Shown here piece by piece: positions 10,263 to 21,400 of a DNA stretch of 36,483 bases. The DNA lies in assembly GCA_001247695.2 (NCBI GenBank), contig LGRX02030364.1, positions 1-36,483 on the forward strand, written 5' to 3'. Position 1 is the first letter of the stretch; each line of letters begins with the position of its first letter. This DNA comes from Cymbomonas tetramitiformis (Eukaryota > Chlorophyta > Pyramimonadophyceae > Pyramimonadales > Pyramimonadaceae). Made by a program: the position numbers and the translations under genes. The notes beneath the pieces are model-generated. The model was not told the DNA's origin, ran no database searches, and worked only from the letters and a program-made list of their open reading frames with translations.

Positions 10263-10787
10263 TCATTGTTGCACACCACCATACTGTGATGTGTATGGTG
10301 CCAGGTCGATTGTGGCATTGGCGGCGGGATGCGACCCCATGAAAGGCGGTAACCATATCGGCCCCTCAAATACCAACCAATACCTGTGCGCGGCCATGGC
10401 GCTAACGTGGCCAAGCACCACTAGAGGCAAGTGGCAGAGGGGGGGGGAGGAGTGTGGGAAATGCGGAAAGTTGCTCGAACACAAAGGTGTCGAACGCACG
10501 AGGAAGTGGGGGTGGGAGACGAAACGAGGCGTTCTCAAGCACCACCACATCGTAGTGAGGTAGCACACAACGCGAAGGCGAGGAACGCGGTGAGGCGCTC
10601 TCGTAGGAGTCATAGCACCCGTTGTCGATGGCGAAAATGTCGGAGTCGTGCTTGGTGTCTGGTGCGCAAGCACCACCAGACACCACCAGACCAAAGCCAG
10701 AGGTAGAATGTTGTCGACGTAATCGAAGAGAGACCAACGCAGAACGAACAGCGGCCATACGCGCACGATGAGGTCCAGTGGACATGG

Positions 10788-11100
10788 TTGTGTAGAGATG
10801 CGGGCGAGGCGCCCCCCGAGGCGTACGAGGCGCACGAGGGGCATGCTTTAGATGGGACCATTGGAAGTAGCATGCCTGACTTGCGGGCATCCTCAATGTC
10901 GACTAGTTCATCGTCCATATCGAAGAGCTTTTCCAGGTGATACATCTCATCATGTTTCCTTGCCTACTTGCTTTCGCCGTAACTATGCTGCGGCACGCTA
11001 TCGTGATGGTTGCAGCATGTTGATGATGGGATGTTGGAAACATGTTGGGACGATATTGTGCAGAGATGCGGGCGAGGCGCCCCCCGAGGCGCACGAGGCG
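10788..11100 (+). repeat. 45-bp direct repeat pair
   Basis: 10788-10832 and 11056-11100 are 43 of 45 identical (GC-rich core GGCGAGGCGCCCCCCGAGGC), 268 bp apart in the same orientation. The second copy lies inside the open frame that precedes the TNP2 gene. Confidence 0.7.
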
Positions 11101-11526
11101 GCAAATTCAGCTCGTTTAGACGACAGCAGGTACTATTTCGGGATTTCTGGATTCATTGATGTAGTCACTGTTGACGCGGAACGTAGTCCTCACCAATTTC
11201 CACTTGACGTTACCCCCGAGGGAGACAACCTACCATCGAATGCGGAAGAAGCCTACGACTTCTTCGAAGCTCATCAAGCAATTTTGACACCGATCCGTAT
11301 GGAAACTGTTGTCTACCTAGTACACGATGGCAACTTCGAGGCGACTACATACGGCTCGCTGCTGGCCGACGACTCTCAACTCGATAATCCTACACGAGAC
11401 AATGTGCGGGAGGTTCGGTGCCTTGGGCGACATTGGAGGAGCGTTTCGACAATAAATGATTGGCCAGATTTGATCCGTGCGGTTGGAGTTTGGTCTTTAC
11501 GATTGCAGTTACCACGGATGCCATGA
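10852..11526 (+). CDS. Hypothetical ORF immediately upstream of TNP2 gene
   Basis: A 224-codon open frame; the part from ~11060 on looks protein-like and acidic (segments such as EEAYDFFEAHQAIL and LVHDGNFEATTYGSLL), the earlier part does not. Its stop codon TGA (11524-11526) overlaps the proposed ATG of the TNP2 gene (ATGA at 11523-11526). It could be a first ORF of the same element, an upstream exon of the TNP2 gene (an AG acceptor lies just upstream of 11506), or chance. No family was recognised. Confidence 0.33.
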   Translation: MGPLEVACLTCGHPQCRLVHRPYRRAFPGDTSHHVSLPTCFRRNYAAARYRDGCSMLMMGCWKHVGTILCRDAGEAPPEAHEAANSARLDDSRYYFGISGFIDVVTVDAERSPHQFPLDVTPEGDNLPSNAEEAYDFFEAHQAILTPIRMETVVYLVHDGNFEATTYGSLLADDSQLDNPTRDNVREVRCLGRHWRSVSTINDWPDLIRAVGVWSLRLQLPRMP

Positions 11527-14500
11527 CTGCCGAGATGGAAGAGCCCATGAGGTATGTATGAATATTTAGGCACATCAACTTGCATACTGATTTGTCATGA
11601 TATAATATGTTGCAATATATCAGAAACCGTTGCCGGTATATTGAATATGTATGGGAGATATACTGCGGTGGGCGAAGCAGATCTCCGGTGGAAGAGCCAG
11701 CTGAGACGAAGGACACCGAGATGGGTGAGGTGAAGGACACGGCGGGCGAAGCCGATCCTTGGCTCTCGCTCCATGCAATGCATCGTCGAAATGTGGGCAC
11801 CGTAACATTGGAGCGAGGGCGGTTTCTATGTGATTGTGCCATGTGCTACGGAGTTGACCTACGTGGAAACGTGGTGAGCAAGGCCACCCGCACACGACAT
11901 CGGAAACTCCACGGGCAGATCCAGCCACCCGCACCGGACCCTGAAGAAATCGATGCTGTAGTTTGTGGCAACCGCGGCGAAACCTTAAGGTACTCTCCGC
12001 CCTTTCTCTCCCATGAATGATTGGGCAAGCTTGCGTGGCAACACATTCGCAATATGTTGACAACGCATTGAAGGTGCATTGCAACTCTCCTACAGACATA
12101 CGGATGTGGACGTCACGATGGATGACAAGGAGGGCGAACATGCTGAGGAAGCCGGGAGGACAAGCGCAGAAGACGAGGTGGTACACGCACAACAGGACGT
12201 GGAAGCCAAGGATGTGTCGAGTCAAGGCGGCGAGGCCGGAGTTCCCGACGACGAGGATGGCGATGCGCCTAAGACCGAGGATGCCGATGGTGAGACCAAG
12301 GATGGCGGTGGGGAGGATTTGGGGTTCGATGAAGAAGACGACGGAGATGCCGTCCACTCCGTTAAAGCAGCGATTGCTACACAATTGGAAAGTATTGTGA
12401 ATGCTGCAAAGGAGCTTTTCGGAGGGGAGACGGTAAGAACGCGTTATTATGCCAAATATCGTGCAGTGAACTGCACGTGCAATATGTAGTATGCATATCT
12501 CCTACATATTGACAATGTATTGCAGTATATTGCATATGTATTGACAACCACTGAAATTGCGATGTGTACGCAGGACCACAACGTGCGGCGATCAACTAAG
12601 CTCCTCGCGGATCTTCTGGAATGGAACTTGGAGGAAAACTTGACCCAAAAATCGTTTTCCTCGTTGTGTGAGATCCTACTTCACAACTTTGATGAGCTTC
12701 GCGAAACCCATTTCCCCTTGGCGTTCGCTAAAGCTATGGGTACTTTCGACACTTTTAGTACGCCGTACCAACGAGTGGACATGTGCGTCAATGGATGTTG
12801 TTTGTACGAGAAGGAGTTGGAGAACGCGGATCATTGTCCACACTGTAAAGAATGCCGGTGGCAAAGCTTTGGAGCGGCGGAGGAGGATGACACTCCGGAG
12901 GATGGCACTCCGAAGAAGCCGCGATTGCAATTCCTTTGGTGGCCCTTGAAGGAAATTTTCCGGAGGCTATTCCATTCACCTGAAGTTGCTGAGCTCATGC
13001 GGGCGCATGGCCGTCATACGTCTCCTGAAAGTGGACGCAAAGACACAATTTGGGGTAAGAGCCCAGCACGCGTCTATGATCCCAATGCTTGTGATAGGAT
13101 CTGCAAAGGGCACATCTGCAATACACTTAACGTATGTCTGTGACATATTGCAAATGTACACATACAGTTGTAAGTATACCGCGGTGAGTTGTATTTTGTC
13201 CGGAGTGTGCAGACGGAGATGCGTGGAAAGAGAAGAAGGCGCGGTACCCAGAGTTCTTCCAGGAGTTGCGGAATATAATCATCCTGTTCTGCGCGGATGG
13301 GACTTCCGTATGGAAAAACAAGGCGGGCGTGTTTCCCATGTATTTCCAAATATTGAACTTGCCGCCGGAGATACGCTCCAAGTACGAGTACCTTGAGGTC
13401 TACGGTATTCTTAATGGCATCCATCCCGCCGATACGACTCTTTTGTACGACAAGCTGGTCGACGAGTTGGAGGAGTTGTGGGAGACGGGCTGCGGAGTTT
13501 GGGACGCCTTTTCCGAGGAGTATGTTCTTGTACGGTGCATGCTACTCGGGGTGATCATGGATTACAAAGGCTTGGTCGATGCCGGGAAGCGAATGGATGT
13601 AAACGCCTACAAGTGTTGCATGTTGTGCCGTACGAAAGGATGTCACAGTCCAGCGCTGGGAAGAATCTTCTACGCATTCTTCAAGCAACATCCTCCTGGT
13701 ACGCTCTCATCGCTATGCCACGCAGCTTGATTGTTTGCAGCATGTTTGCAACATGCATCAGCATGTCTGCAACATACCACGGATATGTTGTATTACTTGT
13801 GCACGTGCCATGCAGGGCCGCCGGAGAACTACACGCATGAGTTTGTCAAGCGAATGGGCGAAATACACGAGGCACTTTCCAAATCAGGTTGGTCGAAAGC
13901 GGACATGGCGGAACGTTTCTCGGCCACCGGATTCAAGTTGCCCGCCGCATTCGCAAGGTTGTCGTACTTTAACTTGGCGTTGGATTGGCTCTATGATCCT
14001 ATGCACGAAATCATGAACTTGGGAAACAGGCTTGCAACAACGCTGCTTGGGCTGGATTTCAACGAGGCCGCGCGCAACTTTGCCGAGGAGGAGGGCCTGC
14101 ACCCAGAATGGGGGCAAACGGAGTGGGTGCAGAATTCGAAAGGTGAGTTTTGTATTAGTGCAACATTTCTGTAATTGTGTTCAATATGTCATACACGTGT
14201 TGACGGTATACGGCAACACGGACAGGGGAACCGCATGAGGTGTACAAAATGACAAACGGTCCATGGGGGATCCCACCGCGTCCGAAGGCTTCGACCACCT
14301 TACGTTCTCGGGAAACAGCACTCGCCTTCTTGAAGGAGTTGCGGGGAGTCACCCGGTGGGGCGATGGGCATAAGCATTTGTTGCGCACCTCAACCGCCTC
14401 CAACGGCGCAAAATACGCAAAGCACCTCAAGGCGCATGCGGCTTTGAAGGCTTTCGAGTCCAAGTTGTTGGCGGTATTGTCCTCTTGGCCTCGCGATGAT

Positions 14501-16228
14501 GGTGAAGTCGACAATGCGCTGCAGGACATTGTGTCCAAACTGACTATCATCATACGGGAATGCACTGCGCATTCCATAGAACCTCGGGTACGTATTCAAT
14601 GTTGGTGTGATATGAGTTCCACATGTCACAGGTATGTTGAATATATGTTACAAACGTATTGATTCGAACGTGCAGGATATGGAGTATTTGAGAGAGCAGA
14701 CCAGACTTTTCTTTGAGGACTTGGAAGCGAATGGTCCTCCACAGTGGCTTGCAATCAACACCCATAAAATCTGGCACTGGGCCGATCTGCTCCTGCGATT
14801 CGGACCTGTGCGTGAATGGTGGATGTATGCCTTCGAGTCCATGAATGGCAAGCTAGCTAGGTGGGTGAAGAACAATGCGTTCCCCGTGGCAAGCATCATG
14901 AACGGCTATCTAAGGTTGAAAACCTTGCGCTCCCTACGAGGCATCCTGACCATGCTCTTGAACCGAGAAAGAGCTACTGCCGGCCGTGTCCCGCGGGCTT
15001 TGATGGCGGGCCCCGCTCCCGGCATCGTGGTCACTACCTTCGGGGAGAAGGGCAAGCCATTGGAGCTAACGTCCTTGGAGATTGACCAACTGACCCGCTG
15101 GATGCGAGCGAGTATTCCCGCTTACCGAAAGCTTTTTCAACAACATGCTGAGTACGACCTGTTCCGGCGGAGGTGCAACCTGCAAGCTCGCACGCAAGTA
15201 CTATATATCTGTAGTATACCTGCAACATATTGTCAACGTGTTTCTGTATGTTTATCATATATTGTAAGTATACTAAGAATATGTTGTCATCACAGGGAGA
15301 ATGCCGCGCGCTCTAAACATGCAAATAGGTACCGACAAGAGGTGGGTGTTGTGCCCGCGATCGCGTTCGGTCCATTGGAGGACCTTGAAGGATGGCTTGG
15401 TCGTCAATACACGGCTTACGAGAAGTCGCTCATGATGGGTCCCGAACCCATGTGTTCCAAGTACAACAAGGTGAACATCGACGGTGTCTTCTATCGCACT
15501 AGAGACGGGGACAAAGGGAAAGTGACAACCCAGTGTTTCGTCCGCGCATCCTTCCCCAAGAATGATGCCGATGCCGATGACGAGTGGGAGGACAGGTACG
15601 ACCTCAACCACCAGTTTGCATGCTTCTTTGCCTTTTCGTATATCTCTGCAACATATATGCAATACGTTCCCAACATACTAAGGATATGTTGTACGTATAT
15701 TACAAAAACATTGAACATTTCGTGCGCAGGTATGGTATCATCAACGCCATTCTGCGGGTTAGCATTGGCGGTGTGCTCTACACTTTTTTAAAGTGTGATT
15801 GGCTACCCGTGCCCACGGAAGCTCAGATCGCAAGCTTCAAGCTGAAGAACTCCATCCTCGGCGTGGACAAGGTGTCCAAGGCTTACTACACCTTCAACCC
15901 ATGGGACACCTCCAAGTACACTATGGACAACCGAGAGCCCTACCTACTGGCCAATCAAGTCCAAGCGCAAGTAGTGATAGTCAAACACCCCTGCATGGAT
16001 TCAGCGGTGATACTTGATACGAGCGACCGCAATATGGAGAAACTTGCACTCGTTGATAGGCCCGTAGGTAGTGATGGTCACTTTGACACATGCGGGAAGT
16101 GTAGAGTCGGTGGCGAGCTCCTTCTGTGTGAGAGGGCAGGCTGCAAAGAGGCTATGCACGTGCGATGCGCAGGGCTCACCGACATCCCCACTGGAATGTG
16201 GTACTGCAGAAAGTGTGATGACGCATAG
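11523..16228 (+). CDS. EnSpm/CACTA-type TNP2 transposase with C-terminal PHD finger (10 exons)
   Basis: Exons inferred from GT-AG sites and phase: 11523-11551, 11624-11989, 12096-12432, 12574-13054, 13213-13698, 13816-14142, 14226-14587, 14676-15172, 15296-15595, 15730-16228. They join without a stop into 1,227 aa. Domains: N-terminal CxCxxC...HxxxH finger (residues ~79-107); acidic linker; TNP2/Transposase_21 core from the VDMCVNGCCLYE segment through CADGTSVW (~432), NLPPEIR, the LLYDKLVDELEELW stretch and DPMH (~627); DUF4218-like region with FGPVREWWMYAFESMNGK (~820-880); DUF4216-like region with FLKCDW and EPYLLANQ; a C4HC3 PHD finger (~1183-1224, CGKC...CERAGC...MHVRC...WYCRKC). The enzyme would cut and join its element's ends in the nucleus; PHD fingers usually read histone H3 tails. 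The gene ends in TAG TAG. Exon 8 has an alternative donor at 15198, but the donor at 15173 keeps phase with the 15296 acceptor. Confidence 0.87.
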
Positions 16229-16420
16229 TAGTGCCTCTGTACACATTTGATATACCTGTAATATACCGGATACGTATTGCGGACATATTGTAAGTATTAT
16301 GCAATATGTGAGCAGCAGAGGGGTCTTACCCCTTTACCCCATGCAGTCATGTGTTGCATAATTCACTCTGATCGTAGACATATTGCACATGTATTAAAGA
16401 TATTCTGCATAGCCCGCTTG
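11552..16420. repeat. Recurrent ACATATTGCA/TGCAATATGT-type motif in introns and 3' flank of the TNP2 gene
   Basis: Nearly every intron of the TNP2 gene carries one or more copies of a CATATTG/CAATATG core, often as TGCAACATATTG or ACATATTGCAAATG, in both orientations. Examples are near 11608, 12050, 12478, 13142, 14635, 15222 and 15648, and more follow in the 3' flank at 16286, 16302 and 16379. The exons do not show this density. This resembles the subterminal protein-binding motifs of CACTA elements, but here it is spread through introns. Confidence 0.55.
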
Positions 16421-16501
16421 CGGGGATTCTCAAAATGTTGAGAATGCGTCAGCGGATCCTCAGATTGTTGGTACCTACTTGGTACTAACAGTCTCAGGAT
16501 C
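16413..16501. repeat. Three consecutive stem-loops downstream of the TNP2 gene
   Basis: CCCGC-TT-GCGGG (16413-16424), ATTCTCAA-4nt-TTGAGAAT (16426-16445) and a 21-bp stem with 18 paired positions around a 5-nt loop (16455-16475 with 16481-16501). They lie about 200 bp beyond the stop codon and could mark the 3' end of the transcript or the element terminus. Confidence 0.6.
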
Positions 16502-17021
16502 ACTATTCAATGTATGCGCATGCTTAGCATCATGGTTTTTATGTAATATACACCGATCAGGCTGTGCGACTGCCCCCGTAAGTTTTGAGAAAAAGGAATG
16601 AACGCTTACAAAGCGAACAAAACCAGAACGGGAAAATCGAAAAAATCGAACAACTGAGATTTTCGATTTTCCATCGTGGATCATTTCTGAACCGGTCCCC
16701 GATTTATCGTCTCCGCTGCCAAAAAGGGGCCAATATTCCGTCATAATTTCATATGCGCGTTTGTACAGGATTCAAATTCAGTAGCATACCTGAACTTCAC
16801 TATGCAGTCCTATACAGTATGCTACAGTACTGAATTTCACTATACAGTCTTCCCACCATTGAATTTATACCAAGATTATTTCACTTTTTCCCACCACTGA
16901 TTTCATATGTAAGTTTCCAGTTTCGAATTTTAAGTTTTGAAGGTGATGGCCGATCGAACGTGATGACCGATTTTGAAAGAGCTGGCAGAGTATTTCGCGT
17001 CGCGCCATTGGTGTGTATAAT
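16502..17021. other. AT-rich non-coding stretch
   Basis: No gene is supported. A small inverted repeat (TAGCATAC around 16782 against GTATGCTA around 16818) sits between two copies of a TTTCACTATxCAGTC motif. Nothing else was recognised. Confidence 0.4.
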
Positions 17022-17173
17022 TTCTGTTGCAGCCCACATCCACATCGCATCGGCGTCTTTGATGACAGTGTCACCAACTTTCATTTTATATGTGAGCTTT
17101 GCGGCATTGCGGGCTTCGCAATCTAAATATAGCATAGTGTGACAGGCTGACGACGTTTAGCGCCCGCAGAAGG

Positions 17174-17204
<31 letters not shown>

Positions 17205-17540
17205 TGTATGTATGTATGTATGTATGTATGATTTCTGTTGCAGCCCACACAGGCGTTTTTTATGATGGTGTCACCATCTTTCATTCTGGGAGCTTTGCGG
17301 GCTTCGCAATGTAAATGGAATGCTAAAAGAATAGTGTTACTGTCGCTGATGCCGCTTCCCACAGATTGTATAATTCCTGTTGCAGCTCATACAGGCGTCT
17401 TTGATGACAGTGTCACTAACTTTCATTCTGGGAGCTTTGCGGGCTTCAGAATAATAGAATAGTGTGACAGACGCCGCCTTGCGTCACGCCGAAGATTCCA
17501 TATATAGGTGTATGATTCCCGTTACAGCGAAGTTGTGAAT
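17022..17540 (+). repeat. Degenerate tandem repeat, about four units of ~142 bp
   Basis: Units are anchored on TTCTGTTGCAGC-type sequence starting at 17022, 17233, 17374 and 17516 (spacings 211, 141, 142; the fourth unit is partial). Each full unit also has a GATGACAGTGTCACCAAC-like segment and GAGCTTTGCGGGCTTCGCAAT. The first interval is longer because a TATG microsatellite has expanded in it. Confidence 0.75.
17175..17230 (+). repeat. (TATG)14 microsatellite
   Basis: Fourteen perfect TATG units (56 bp), placed just before the TTCTGTTGCAG anchor of the second tandem unit, where other units read TGTATAAT or TGTATGAT. It therefore probably grew from that unit's own sequence. Confidence 0.95.
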
Positions 17541-18408
17541 TGCCTTTTATTAATCCTGAAGGCATTAACCCCTATTTTAATATTTCGTATATGATTTTAC
17601 ATAATATCACGTCATCATATTTATTACGTAATATTATATCATCATCGAATTTCGACGGGCGCGATCCATTATTCATCATCCCGTTTTTTGTGTTATAAAG
17701 GTTTTACTGATTTTGGATTTTCATCATCAAACGCCCGCGTGAGGCAGCGGTTGAGCGTGGGTGAGCGGGTGTGCGTGTGGGGTGGAATGCGGCAGGTGCT
17801 TGGATTGAAGCTAGAGATGGATGGAGCAGAGGCAGTCGTGGAGCAGCGGTATAGGCGCCTCGGTGGGCCGCCCCGGAGAAATATTTTAATATTTTGCTTT
17901 TTATTTCCTGTATAAAATTATATAGCACGGCTTGACAAGAACCCTTGTCCGCAGACGTGTCATCCGAGTTGGACCAACCAGAAATTAGCATTTTAGGCAA
18001 CGGCAGACAACCCTGCAACACTCGACTGGAGTGAATTGCCCAAACAATCGTTGAACGGTTTGCAGGAACAACTTTCAGCTGCTGCAGTCTTGAAGGCTCT
18101 TTCCCTGCATTGAGCTGCTCTTGAACACACTATTCGATGAAGATGATATTATCATATGTCATTTTTGGATTTATATATATTTCATAAAAATCAGGGTTTA
18201 GTGATATTCATGCGCGAAATAGGGATACATAAAGGCGACAAGCTAGAAAAGTGCAGTATGCGTACAATGAAAACACCGAAATATGCATACATGTATCATT
18301 CTTTATTCAAATGTTTACGAGCAGAGTACTTTTCACCCTATACCGTCGAGGCATGACTGATACTATCAGTCAGGGCGGTCGACAAATCCTACTAATCTAT
18401 TCAGCATT
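17541..18408. other. AT-rich non-coding stretch downstream of MTase-1
   Basis: No gene is supported on either strand. The stretch lies 3' of the minus-strand methyltransferase gene and probably includes its 3' UTR. It is AT-rich at 17570-17660 and 18140-18330. No terminal repeat of an element could be recognised. Confidence 0.4.
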
Positions 18409-21400
18409 CTATTCTGCCTCATCTTCTTCTAACTCTTCTTCCTCAGATTCGGCAGTGGCTGCTTCCTTCCCCTTCGTCGTCGGTTCGCTCTTCGTTTTGG
18501 GCTTCAACTCGGCATCCTGATCGGGCTCGGCGTTGAAATTGATCAGCCGTTGCTGCGCAGAGCTGATCATGTACTGGTCGTGGTCGAAGCCGATCGCGTT
18601 CATACCACACCTCATGGCGGCCATGGACGTCGAGCCGACGCCGCAGCAAGCGTCGAGAATCCAGTTGAGTGGATGGCCGTTCTCATCCGTCTTGCCCGGA
18701 TTGTCACCGAGCATGTGGCACTGGATCAGCTCCATCAACAGTGCTAGGGGTTTCTGATGGTTATTCACGACTTTGCCGTCGCGTTTGAACATCTGGTGCA
18801 CAACCGGGAAGCCGCGCAAAAGTGACGCGCGGCTCACACGTTCACCTTCCCCAAAATCAAAGTTGGACATCCACTCCGGCTTTTTAGAAGACTTCCCCTG
18901 GGCATTGCTCTTTACATGGTACCCCAGGACGCCACATTCAACGTCATTGTAGCGACAGGCCTTGTTGGGGTTCATGTTCACGTTCGCCTTGTGCCAGAAG
19001 AACCGCTCCGCGCGGCCGGAGCAGTAATTGTCAATCACCTCCAGGAAATCGGTTTGTTGGACGAAACCGCAAAAGATCGCGATTGTCCATGCCGGGGCGG
19101 TGGTCTTGGCGTTGAAAGACTCCAGGAACGGTTGCACCTCCTCCTTGGTCATCGCGTCCGGAGTCTTCTCCTTGTCAAGGGCGTAATTGCAGTCGATGAT
19201 CGTCCCCGTGAAGGGCAGTCTCGGGACGTCCTTCATATCGTTCATGCTGCCCTTGATGATCTTCCAACGAGGGAACATCGGCACGTCCTGCTGATGTGTG
19301 GGCTCGTCGTGCTCCAGCTCCGCCTCTCCAGCAACCTTAGGCTCCGGCCCGTCGGTCCGCGCCTCCCGATAGAGTTTGATGTCGACTCTCACCTCGATAT
19401 GTTGCAAGCCTTGGATGTGAGCCGCGCGTGGCGCCTGCGCTTCTTTGAGATTCGCCCGCGCGTTCTCGACGTAATTCAAGATCGCGTGCGGAAATTCCCC
19501 AGACCCCCCCCGGCGCGCTCCCCCCTGAGTTGAAGGTAAGCAGCCGATCAACGACTCGATTTTCTCTTGGGAGCTCCAGTAGGGGGTGAACTCGTCCTTG
19601 AAGTCGTCCCAGGTTTGCAATCCCGCCGCGGACACCAAGTGCTTCTGCACCATGCGTTCCTTCTTGAACTGGCTTATCATCAGGCCCCCCTCTTTTACTG
19701 ACAACTCCTTGTTAATAATCAGGCGCAGATACGTGTCCACCTTGTCGAACTCCGCATCCCCCGCCAAGCCGCCCAAGTTAATCCAGAACGTCATACCCAT
19801 GGATTTGGCATTGTGGAGAAACTGAGCTTCTTCCACCAAAATGCCTGCCCCTCTAGACGAGCCCGCTCCGTGGTCCCCGACTCCTCGTTGCACCTCGTCT
19901 TCCATCTGTAAGTAAAAAAAACATTTTTAGCATGTCTTAAAATATATAATGGGGTCCCAGGCATGGTACCGACGGGTCCGTATGGAGTCCAAGGCATGGT
20001 ACCGACGGGTCCGTATGGGGTCCAAGGCATGGTTCCTACGGGTCCGGGGTCCGGGACCGGTTATGGACTGAGTGATTCCTATCGGTCCGAGACCCCGCCC
20101 CCGTATAGTACTGCTCGCTTTAAACACTTACTCACCCCAGCGTGTACGACCTTTTGCAGGCGTTCTACCTGCAACATGCTGGATAAAATGGTTTGGCACT
20201 TGTCTATGTGACGATATACCCCGGCCGCTCTTTGCCTGTCAGGTACCAGCCTTGGCTGTCCCACAGGCACTCCTGGTGTACCTTGGGCGTCCAACGCCAC
20301 GGGCATCGGCTGCTGCGATGAGCCCTGAAGACCTCGGAGAGGGCCAGCTTGGCCTCCGGGCATCAAAGCCTGCGAAAAGCTCCATTAGAGATGGTCAGTA
20401 GTGTGCCAGGTTTCGGAACTGCGAGGGACATAAATAGAAAAAACAAAACAATAAAAAAACGTTATATTCTAAACAAGAAGGAAACCTTACCGAGATGAGC
20501 TGCATGGCGATCTCCTGGGTGTACCTCTCGCTGTTCTTATGGCTTTCCCGTTCGATGGCCATCTGCTCCTTCAGATCCTGGATGGCTTTCTGTGACTGTT
20601 CGTTGAGGGCGTTTTTGAACGTTTCCATCGTCTTGTTGGAAGCCTCGGAGAGTTGCTGCTGAGCAACGACGTGTTTGTCCGTCAGCTGCACCTGATGCTG
20701 CAGGTGCTTGTTCTCAATGGCATCTTGCCTTTGCAACAGCGCTGCTTGGAGCTCCTTGGCCTCCTGGTTGCGCTCGTCCTGGTCTTTGCGCAATTCCTGC
20801 TCCCGAAGCCTTGCTTGCTTCCCCTGCTCCTCCAAGGCCTTCTTACCCTCCAACATCGACTCCTCCAGAGCCTTCTGAAGGCGCTCGGTTTACTTGGCAA
20901 GGTTGGCAACCTCAATCTCGGACTGGTCACGAGCACGTTTCAACTCTTCAAGGTTTTGTCTGTCGGCGTCGGAGTCGGTGTTCCTGGCATTAGCGTTCCG
21001 CACGCTTTCGGACGTCAGCCTCAAGAACAGGTCCGCCATGTACTTCTTCATCTTGGCGTCCTGTGAGCATATGCATGTGCAGGTTTGTCAGTCAACAGTC
21101 TGGTCATAACTTAATCAACAAAACAAAATAGGGAAAAGGGGGCCATAAGTACCATGTCCTGGACCTTCTCCTTTTTGGAAAGATGTCTGTCTCGCCGTTT
21201 TGGGAGGCCATCCTCTTCCTCAGACTGGCTTTCTTGAACGATGCTCTGAGAAGGCTCCTGCACTTCGTTTTGCACCCCAAAGGAACCGTGCAGTACTTCT
21301 TCAAGGCCCAACTCAGGCTCGTTGGTCTTTTCGCTGTCCGTAAGGTCCAGTTTTTGCCGTAAGGTCACCGGCGGCCGACGAGAGGAAGTCCGTTTCCTTT

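Noticed and set aside
10263..10945. Minus-strand ORFs of 110-190 codons
   Set aside because: Low-complexity Pro/Arg/His composition, no domain, and overlap of several frames of similar length. No splice or start support.
20890..20910. Cryptic 19-nt intron removing the TAA in MTase-1 exon 3
   Set aside because: A GTAAAC donor and a TTCAG acceptor are present, but 19 nt is far shorter than every other intron here, and removal would shift the coiled-coil frame.
18916..21066. Plus-strand ORFs opposite the MTase-1 exons
   Set aside because: They mirror the minus-strand coding exons, have no domain signal, and conflict with the phase-consistent spliced gene.
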